Shown one piece after another: positions 14,109 to 19,545 of a stretch of 19,545 nt of DNA. Origin of the DNA: Geobacter sp. UBA1603 (GTDB lineage: Bacteria > Desulfobacterota > Desulfuromonadia > Geobacterales > Pseudopelobacteraceae); contig DCNF01000049.1 of NCBI GenBank assembly GCA_002322035.1, positions 5,553 through 25,097 on the forward strand. The letters run 5' to 3'. The position numbers and the translations under genes are program-made. Within the stretch, counting starts at the first letter, position 1, and every line of letters starts with the position of its first letter. The notes beneath the pieces were generated by a model. The model searched no databases. It was not told the origin of the DNA and was given only the letters and a program-made list of their open reading frames with translations.

Positions 14109-15220
14109 CTGCCGGCACTCTCCTGCGGGTTGAAATCCAGAAGACGGGGGTGGACGAAAAGGCCGTTTTTCTGAATCAGCTGATCATCAAACCATATTTC
14201 TCCATCGGACATGATCCGGACAATATCCCAGTGAACAGCCGAACGGTTGCCGTTATCGCATTCATCATAGGCTTGCCCGGGAGTCAGGTGAATTGATCCG
14301 AAAATTTTCTCGTCAAAAAGAATATTTCTCATCGGCTGACGGATCCCCGGATTAATACCGAGCGAAAATTCACCGATATAGCGGGCCCCTTCATCAGTAT
14401 CAAGGATACTGTTAAGTGCCGGCGTCATGCCGGCATCAGCCGAAGCGTCAATAATCCTGCCCTCCCGGAATTCGAAACGGACACCGCTGTACTCCTTGCC
14501 CTGATAGATGCTGGGGCAGTTGTATGTGATGTAACCCTGGACCGAGTCACGAACCGGGGCAGTGAAAACCTCTCCGTCCGGCATGTTATAACGGCCGTCG
14601 CATTTTATCCCCGGCAGGCCGGCAATACTGAAGGAAAGCTCAGTGTCGGGTGCGGTCAGACGCACCCGCGCAGTCCGGTCGATCATTTTCTTGAGAATGT
14701 CCTGCTTCCTGGACTCGGCCTTCCAGTCGATGCAGCAGGCCGAGAAAAGGTAATCCTCATACTCATCGAGACTCATGCGGGCCTCCTGGGCAGCGGCATG
14801 GGTCGGGTAGCGGGTCACACACCAGCGGGTATGCTTAACGCGTTGGTCCACCAGTGGCTTGGTCACTTTCTGCCAGGCAACCATGGCCTCCTGGCGGGCA
14901 TTGGCCATAACCATGGAATTGTCACCGGCCGAAATGCCGATATACACTGTCAGTCGCTTGTAAAAATCGAGGCGGTGCTGAGGGAAATAGGCAAGCTGCT
15001 GTTTATTGGCAAGATTGTAGAACATGCGGTCAACGTCCGGCACCGAAAATGAGTACTCGACACAGGCCGCCCCGCGTTTGATACAAAGAGCATAAAGCTC
15101 CTTGACCAGCGGCAGCGCCTCAAACCCTGCCGCATTGATCAGTACCACATCACCCTTCTTGACACGGGTGGAATAGTCCACCAGTATCTCAGCAAAATGG
15201 CGAATCCGGGGATCGTTCAT
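14105..15220 (-). CDS. aminopeptidase, M29 family
   Basis: A metal-dependent aminopeptidase of 371 residues. M29 enzymes remove N-terminal residues from peptides in the cytoplasm using two divalent metal ions. Family features visible are NMPDGEVFTAP (Glu as metal ligand, about residues 222-232), EGARYIGEFSLGIN (about 280-293) and a late His-Trp-Asp in SAVHWDIV (about 335-342). The N-terminal half has VKKGDVVLINA and the Tyr-rich region around NLANKQQLAYFPQHR. The start is supported by TAAGGAGT about 11 nt upstream. It is the first gene of the minus-strand run, 98 bp from the divergent dut gene, so the main promoter for the whole hgcAB segment may lie here. No link to mercury is known to me. 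Confidence 0.9.
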   Translation of the reverse strand: MNDPRIRHFAEILVDYSTRVKKGDVVLINAAGFEALPLVKELYALCIKRGAACVEYSFSVPDVDRMFYNLANKQQLAYFPQHRLDFYKRLTVYIGISAGDNSMVMANARQEAMVAWQKVTKPLVDQRVKHTRWCVTRYPTHAAAQEARMSLDEYEDYLFSACCIDWKAESRKQDILKKMIDRTARVRLTAPDTELSFSIAGLPGIKCDGRYNMPDGEVFTAPVRDSVQGYITYNCPSIYQGKEYSGVRFEFREGRIIDASADAGMTPALNSILDTDEGARYIGEFSLGINPGIRQPMRNILFDEKIFGSIHLTPGQAYDECDNGNRSAVHWDIVRIMSDGEIWFDDQLIQKNGLFVHPRLLDFNPQESAGR

Positions 15221-15318
15221 CGGATGGGAGACTCCTTACAGGTTTTGGTGGCCATTAGCGCACAAGCTCTGCTATGGTAACGGCTTATTTATATGCTATT
15301 TCAATCGTGGGAATTTAC

Positions 15319-15783
15319 ATGAACAGGCGCAAAATTGAAATCAAAATCATAAATCCGCTGATCGGAACCAGCATCGCATTGCCCGCCTATGCGACACCCG
15401 GTTCAGCCGCTCTTGATCTGAGGGCCTGCCTGGAAGGCGCGCTTCCTGTGGCACCAGGGGAAACGGTCATGATTCCAAGCGGCATTGCGATCAACATAAA
15501 TGACAGCGGCCTGGTGGCACTGTTGGCACCCCGTTCGGGGCTGGGGATCAGGCACGGGATCGTTCTGGCGAACTCGATCGGGGTCATTGATTCAGACTAT
15601 CAGGGAGAAATCGGGGTGGGAATCCGCAATCAGGGGCACAACACCTACACCATAGAACCGGGCGAACGGATCTGCCAGATGCTGTTCGTGCCGGTCGAAC
15701 AGGTTCACCTTATACCGGTCAGAGAGTTCAGCGTTGCCAGCAGTCGGGGTTCAGGGGGATTCGGACACAGTGGGCGCCACTGA
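15319..15783 (+). CDS. dut: deoxyuridine 5'-triphosphate nucleotidohydrolase
   Basis: A trimeric dUTPase of 154 residues that hydrolyses dUTP to dUMP and pyrophosphate, keeping uracil out of DNA and supplying thymidylate synthesis. All five motifs are present: PGSAALDLRA (about 27-36), PRSGLG (71-76), the catalytic region GVIDSDYQGE (Asp91, 88-97), GERICQ (115-120) and the glycine-rich RGSGGFG C-terminal arm (143-149). The ATG at 15319 was chosen because the conserved fold begins right after it; the frame could extend back to 15274 but adds nothing recognisable. The stop TGA abuts the M16 stop on the other strand. Confidence 0.93.
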   Translation: MNRRKIEIKIINPLIGTSIALPAYATPGSAALDLRACLEGALPVAPGETVMIPSGIAININDSGLVALLAPRSGLGIRHGIVLANSIGVIDSDYQGEIGVGIRNQGHNTYTIEPGERICQMLFVPVEQVHLIPVREFSVASSRGSGGFGHSGRH

Positions 15784-17046
15784 TCAGAACCGGATCTGTT
15801 CCAGTGTCAGGTCCAGCCCGGCGGTTCGACCCATGATTTCAAGATTCAGACAGCGGCCGTCAAAAAGCCGCCCAGCCAGACCGGTAATATCCGCGGCAAC
15901 AACAGCATCAAAACACTCCAGCACCTCATCGAGCGGCTGGTTGCGTCCCAGATAGATCTCGTTCTTTGCCAGACGGGTCATCAGACTGTCAGTGCTTTCC
16001 AGTGACATCAACAACTTGCCCTTCAACTGTTCGCGCGCCGCATCAAGTTCATCAGCGGCAACCGTTTCGCGGGCAATCCTGCCAAGTTCACCCTGAACGA
16101 TCTCAAGGACTTCACGGCAATGCTTCTGTCCGGTGCCGGCATAAACCACCAAGGCCCCGCAATCAGCATGGGAAATCACGTAGGAGTATACAGCGTAGGC
16201 CAGACCACGCTTTTCACGAACCTCCTGGAACAACCGTGAACTCATTCCCCCGCCGAGGACCGTGCTCAACAGATAAAGGGCATAACGGTCGGGATCATCC
16301 TGGGAGACACCCTCCGTGCCAAGACAGATAAGGGTTTGCTCCAGATCCCGCTCATTGAAATTGATCTGCCGGCCGCCGTCCGGGACGGCACGGGCCTGGT
16401 GACGCTGGCCTCCTTCGGCGCTGATGGCCGAGAAATGGGGTAAAAAGAGATCGACCAGCTGGCTGTGTTCAAGATTTCCGGCGGCGGATATGATAATATC
16501 CTGCGGACGGTAGCGCGTCTGTTTATAGCCGGTAATGACGTCACGGGAAAAAGAGCCGACAGTCTCTTCACTGCCCAGAATCGAAAAACCGAGGGATGCG
16601 CCTTTCCAAAAATTCTGATGGAAACGGTCATGGATGAATTGTTCCGGATCATCGTCCCGCATCTTGATTTCCTGCAGTATTACCTTGCGCTCCCGCTCAA
16701 TCTCTTCAGCCGGGAACGTTGAATGGAGAAAAATGTCAGTCAATAGATCAGCTGCCCGTGGCAGAAATTTGGCGAGGACTTTGGCGTAGTAGCAGACATA
16801 TTCATGGCCGGTGAAAGCATTCAGAATACCGCCCATGGAGTCCATTTCGCTTGAAATCTGACGGGCAGTACGCCGCCCGGTCCCCTTGAACAGGAGATGC
16901 TCTATAAAATGAGCGATCCCGTTCAGTTCGGGCGACTCGTGCCGCGTGCCACTGGCAACCCAGATTCCGATCGAAACCGTATGCATCTGAGGAAGACGCT
17001 GGCTGATGATTCTGATTCCGTTGTCAAGGTGTGTGGTTGTTATCAT
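15784..17046 (-). CDS. M16-family zinc peptidase
   Basis: An M16B-type (mitochondrial processing peptidase beta-like) zinc protease of 420 residues, often encoded near pnp/dut in Deltaproteobacteria. The inverted zinc motif HFIEH (His46, Glu49, His50) lies in GIAHFIEHLLFKGTGRRTA, and a further acidic stretch (ILQEIKMRDDDPEQFIHD, about 123-140) carries the third zinc ligand. The C-terminal domain has GGGMSSRLFQEVREKRGLAYAVYSY, typical of M16. There is no signal peptide, so it is probably cytoplasmic. ATG 17046 was chosen because LDNGIR follows; ATG 17058 (MLTLMITTT) is an alternative with a slightly nearer GCGGGG, and upstream starts run into the rfbC leader. Its exact substrate is unknown. 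Confidence 0.9.
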   Translation of the reverse strand: MITTTHLDNGIRIISQRLPQMHTVSIGIWVASGTRHESPELNGIAHFIEHLLFKGTGRRTARQISSEMDSMGGILNAFTGHEYVCYYAKVLAKFLPRAADLLTDIFLHSTFPAEEIERERKVILQEIKMRDDDPEQFIHDRFHQNFWKGASLGFSILGSEETVGSFSRDVITGYKQTRYRPQDIIISAAGNLEHSQLVDLFLPHFSAISAEGGQRHQARAVPDGGRQINFNERDLEQTLICLGTEGVSQDDPDRYALYLLSTVLGGGMSSRLFQEVREKRGLAYAVYSYVISHADCGALVVYAGTGQKHCREVLEIVQGELGRIARETVAADELDAAREQLKGKLLMSLESTDSLMTRLAKNEIYLGRNQPLDEVLECFDAVVAADITGLAGRLFDGRCLNLEIMGRTAGLDLTLEQIRF

Positions 17047-17113
17047 AAGCGTTAGCATACCCCGCTTTTTTAAAAAATCCACCTTTGAAATTTTATGTGG
17101 CTGCAATTGCCTG

Positions 17114-17142
17114 TTGCGGGGTTGTGAGGTATTTGCTAGTAA
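17114..17142 (+). promoter_or_regulatory. possible promoter of rfbC
   Basis: TTGCGG (17114-17119) and TAGTAA (17137-17142) stand 17 bp apart, about 40 nt before the chosen rfbC ATG. The -35 match is partial. The same divergent gap must also serve the M16 gene on the minus strand, for which I see no clear boxes. Confidence 0.35.
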
Positions 17143-17180
17143 TGCAGTCAGATAATGATTCCAGGGAGAATACTGCCGAC

Positions 17181-17726
17181 ATGAACGTAATTGCCACCAC
17201 ACTTCCCGATGTGCTGATTCTCGAACCGAAGGTATTCGGCGATGATCGGGGTTTTTTCTTCGAGAGCTTCAATGAAAAGGTCTGGCAGAAGATAACCGGT
17301 CTTGACGTCCGCTTTGTGCAGCACAATCACTCCCGCTCTGCCGGCGGTGTACTGCGGGGGCTCCACTATCAGATCCGCCAGCCGCAGGGCAAGCTGGTCC
17401 GTGTTGTCACCGGTGAAGTCTATGATGTGGCCGTTGATATTCGCCGCTCCTCTCCGACCTTCGGGCAATGGTTCGGCGCAACGCTTTCAGCTGCCAACAA
17501 ACGTCAGATGTGGATTCCAGCCGGCTTTGCCCATGGGTTCTGTGTCACCTCCGAATCGGCGGAGTTTCTCTACCTGACCACCGATTACTGGGCCCCCGAG
17601 CATGAACGCTGCATCGCCTGGAATGATCCTCAACTGGCAATCACCTGGCCGCTGGATCATACTCCGACCGTATCTGCCAAAGACAGCCAGGGGAGCCGAT
17701 TCCAGGAGGCGGACATGTTCCCATGA
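17181..17726 (+). CDS. rfbC: dTDP-4-dehydrorhamnose 3,5-epimerase
   Basis: An RmlC cupin of 181 residues that converts dTDP-4-dehydro-6-deoxy-glucose to dTDP-4-dehydro-rhamnose, the step before RfbD. The family signature HNHSRSAGGVLRGLHYQ carries the catalytic His62, and WIPAGFAHGF (111-120) and the Tyr-rich FLYLTTDYWAPEHE (about 129-142) follow. The ATG at 17181 was chosen because the conserved fold begins immediately; AGGGAG lies about 12 nt upstream. An ATG at 17142 or at 17085 would only add a non-conserved leader. The stop overlaps the start of the MFS gene (ATGA). Confidence 0.94.
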   Translation: MNVIATTLPDVLILEPKVFGDDRGFFFESFNEKVWQKITGLDVRFVQHNHSRSAGGVLRGLHYQIRQPQGKLVRVVTGEVYDVAVDIRRSSPTFGQWFGATLSAANKRQMWIPAGFAHGFCVTSESAEFLYLTTDYWAPEHERCIAWNDPQLAITWPLDHTPTVSAKDSQGSRFQEADMFP

Positions 17727-18970
17727 GCAGTCAGAACACCCGCTGGCTGATGTTGCTCTGCAGCTGCCAGCTCCTGATTATGCTGGTGTTCATCAACTAT
17801 TCTGCCGTGCTTCCAATTCTGCGCCAGGAATGGAGAATGAGCAACACCCAGGCCGGCATGATCTTTTCGGTCTATCAACTCGGCTACATCGCCTCCGGCG
17901 TCCTGCTTTCGACCTTGACCGACCGGTTTAACACCAAGCTGATTTTCATTACCGCAGCCCTCTGTTCAGCCACCGGCAACCTGCTCTTTGCCCTGTACGC
18001 CCATGATTTTACCAGCGGCATGCTTCTGCGCGGCCTGACCGGTATCGGCATGGGGGGAACCTATATGCCGGGTTTGAAACTGGTGGCCGAGCGCTTTGAG
18101 CCGTCCACTCGGGGAAAAGCGATCGGGATTTATGTCGGTTCGCTGGTAATGGGTGCATCTCTCTCCCTGGCTGTTACCGGGTGGCTGACCGGAATTTATG
18201 GCTGGCGAACAGCATTCATGGCCTGTTCAGCCGGTGTCTTTGCTGGTGCCGCACTTTCATTACCCGTGTTTAAAGGATATCGCCCTGCTCCGCGCCGCAC
18301 CAGTAACGCCGGCTATGGCGGTGAAGTTATCAGAAACCGTCCCGCTCTCCTGATGATTATGGGATATGGAGCCCATATGTGGGAAATGTATGGAATGCGC
18401 AGCTGGCTGGCACCGTTTTTTGCCGCAGCCCTGATCGGCTGGGGGGTTGAATCGGGGCAGGCAACCGCTCTGGCCTCAACCATCGCCGCCGTTCTGGTCG
18501 GCATCGGGGCATTCTCGACCGCCATAACCGGCACCCTGTCGGACCGTTTCGGCCGCACCGCCACAATCGGAACCGTCATGCTGGCAAGTGCATCCCTCTC
18601 CTTCTGCTTCGGCTGGCTGATTAATACCAATCTCTGGCTGACCCTGGCCATCGGCATACTGTACGGTTACCTGATTGTTGCCGAGTCTCCGGTATTCTCA
18701 ACCGGCCTGACCGAACTGGTTGCCCCGGGATATCTGGGAGCAGCCATGGGACTGCAGTCACTAATCGGCTATACTCTGGGGATGGTCTCGCCAACCGTGT
18801 TCGGGTGGTTTCTCGACATCTGCAGGGGATGGGAACCACTGCCCGGCATCCGCGGTGAATGGGGTGTTGCATTTACAAGCCTGGGAGCCGGAGCCCTTGC
18901 AGGACCGGTATTCATGTGGCTGCTGCGGCGCACTCCAGAGAGTTCGGTCATGGCCGGTGGCAGACAATAA
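17723..18970 (+). CDS. major facilitator superfamily transporter
   Basis: A 12-helix MFS protein of 415 residues in the inner membrane. The first half has the Motif A-like STLTDRFNTKL (about 63-73) between helices 2 and 3 and GLTGIGMGGTYMPG (about 104-117) in helix 4. The second half repeats Motif A as GTLSDRFGRTA (about 271-281). The pattern is closest to the CynX/YnfM-type drug or anion efflux/uptake proteins, but the substrate cannot be told. The start is coupled to rfbC (ATGA). No obvious functional partner is adjacent. Confidence 0.85.
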   Translation: MSSQNTRWLMLLCSCQLLIMLVFINYSAVLPILRQEWRMSNTQAGMIFSVYQLGYIASGVLLSTLTDRFNTKLIFITAALCSATGNLLFALYAHDFTSGMLLRGLTGIGMGGTYMPGLKLVAERFEPSTRGKAIGIYVGSLVMGASLSLAVTGWLTGIYGWRTAFMACSAGVFAGAALSLPVFKGYRPAPRRTSNAGYGGEVIRNRPALLMIMGYGAHMWEMYGMRSWLAPFFAAALIGWGVESGQATALASTIAAVLVGIGAFSTAITGTLSDRFGRTATIGTVMLASASLSFCFGWLINTNLWLTLAIGILYGYLIVAESPVFSTGLTELVAPGYLGAAMGLQSLIGYTLGMVSPTVFGWFLDICRGWEPLPGIRGEWGVAFTSLGAGALAGPVFMWLLRRTPESSVMAGGRQ

Positions 18971-18992
18971 GCGCACTGACATCGGTAATTAC

Positions 18993-19020
18993 TTGATTTT
19001 AAAGTACATACCGGTATGAT
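18993..19020 (+). promoter_or_regulatory. promoter and palindrome before the DJ-1/PfpI gene
   Basis: TTGATT (18993-18998) and TATGAT (19015-19020) are separated by 16 bp in the 89-bp gap after the MFS gene. The perfect palindrome ATACCGGTAT (19008-19017) overlaps the -10. It could be a regulator's operator or a coincidence. Confidence 0.5.
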
Positions 19021-19059
19021 AATTCACAGCGGAAAACTCCGGAAGGGAGAACATCACGT

Positions 19060-19545
19060 ATGGCGAGCGTTCTAGTCCCACTGGCTGACGGATTTGAAGA
19101 GATCGAAGCACTTGCAGTTATTGATATCTTGCGGCGGGCCGCATGCCGCGTCGTGATTGCCGGGCTTCAGCCGGGACCGGCAGTGAGCGCCCGTGGAGTC
19201 AGCATTAACCCGGATACGACCATTGATGCCGTTTCGTCGGCTGATTTCGATGCTATCGTGCTGCCTGGCGGACAGCCGGGAACCGACAACCTGAACGCCG
19301 ATACCAGGATTCACTGCCTTCTGCTTGAATTCAGCGGGGCCGGAAAAGTGATCGGCGCAATTTGTGCTGCCCCTTCCGTGCTTGCCTCCACAGGAATTCT
19401 GAACGGCAGGCAGGCCACATCATACCCGACCTACAGCGAACGGTTGGCCGGAGCCCAGTATGAAAATGTACCGGTGGTCAGCGACGGGACGGTTATTACC
19501 AGCCAGGGGCCGGGAGCGGCGATCGCCTTTGCCCTGACACTGGCC
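19060..19545 (+). CDS. DJ-1/PfpI family protein, 3' truncated
   Basis: The first 162 residues of a DJ-1/PfpI superfamily protein; the gene runs off the window. PLADGFEEIEAL (7-18) holds the conserved Glu, and the nucleophile elbow GAICAAPSVLA carries Cys102. VLPGGQPGTDNL (68-79) is also typical. These are the features of the YajL/ThiJ/DJ-1 branch, proposed to act on reactive carbonyls or as oxidative-stress chaperones; the exact reaction is disputed. GGAAGGGAGA precedes the ATG by about 10 nt. It may be a separate transcription unit from the MFS gene. Confidence 0.92.
   Translation, partial: MASVLVPLADGFEEIEALAVIDILRRAACRVVIAGLQPGPAVSARGVSINPDTTIDAVSSADFDAIVLPGGQPGTDNLNADTRIHCLLLEFSGAGKVIGAICAAPSVLASTGILNGRQATSYPTYSERLAGAQYENVPVVSDGTVITSQGPGAAIAFALTLA

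Noticed and set aside
17066..17077. TTTTTTAAAAAA run between the M16 and rfbC genes as a terminator
   Set aside because: It lies upstream of both divergent genes, so no transcript ends there, and there is no GC-rich stem next to it.
1..19545. CRISPR arrays, insertion sequences, tRNA or rRNA genes, long direct repeats
   Set aside because: I looked for repeated units, transposase motifs and cloverleaf-type segments and saw none; almost the whole window is explained by protein genes.

Overview
The window looks like part of a chromosome from a Geobacter-like member of the Desulfuromonadia. This is inferred from gene content (a bioF-bioH-bioC cluster, a Cys-rich PAS histidine kinase, an HDOD protein, hgcAB), the compact ATGA/TGATG-coupled operons and the generally high GC. 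No rRNA, tRNA, insertion sequence or CRISPR array was seen. The longest stretch without a gene call is under 125 bp.

Layout. Positions 1-527 hold the 3' end of an oligopeptide/dipeptide-type ABC ATPase gene (+). It is followed by a small ArsR-family regulator (640-915, +) with a clear promoter and a palindrome over its -10 element. From 15220 down to 923, seventeen genes run without interruption on the minus strand. In transcription order they are: an M29 aminopeptidase; two unrecognised genes (167 and 133 aa); hgcA and hgcB; an HDOD gene; a surface-glycan block (UbiA/DPPR-synthase-type prenyltransferase, GT2, GT9, rfbD, mannose-6-phosphate isomerase-type cupin, a lipoprotein, mannose-1-phosphate guanylyltransferase); a PAS histidine kinase; and bioF-bioH-bioC behind a BirA-type operator. 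From 15.3 kb come dut (+), an M16 peptidase (-), rfbC and an MFS transporter (+), and a truncated DJ-1/PfpI gene (+).

The most important content is the hgcAB pair, the corrinoid protein and ferredoxin that methylate mercury. HgcA has the cap-helix motif NVWCAAGK. HgcB has two 4Fe-4S motifs plus the family's Cys73, Cys94 and Cys95.

The most unusual observation is that the hgcA frame continues upstream of its apparent GTG start (13080). It passes through one in-frame TGA to an ATG at 13170, only 7 nt after the preceding gene. The TGA lies in a Cys-TGA-Gly context. It is followed, 17 nt later, by the GGTCA loop of a 6-bp hairpin, which is the geometry and loop sequence of a bacterial SECIS element. 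This suggests an HgcA with an N-terminal Cys-Sec pair; the gene just upstream encodes a protein ending in CHNCGCGC. Other notable points are a BirA operator before bioF, a low-GC GT2 gene in a high-GC locus, and separate guanylyltransferase and isomerase genes with a lipoprotein gene between them.
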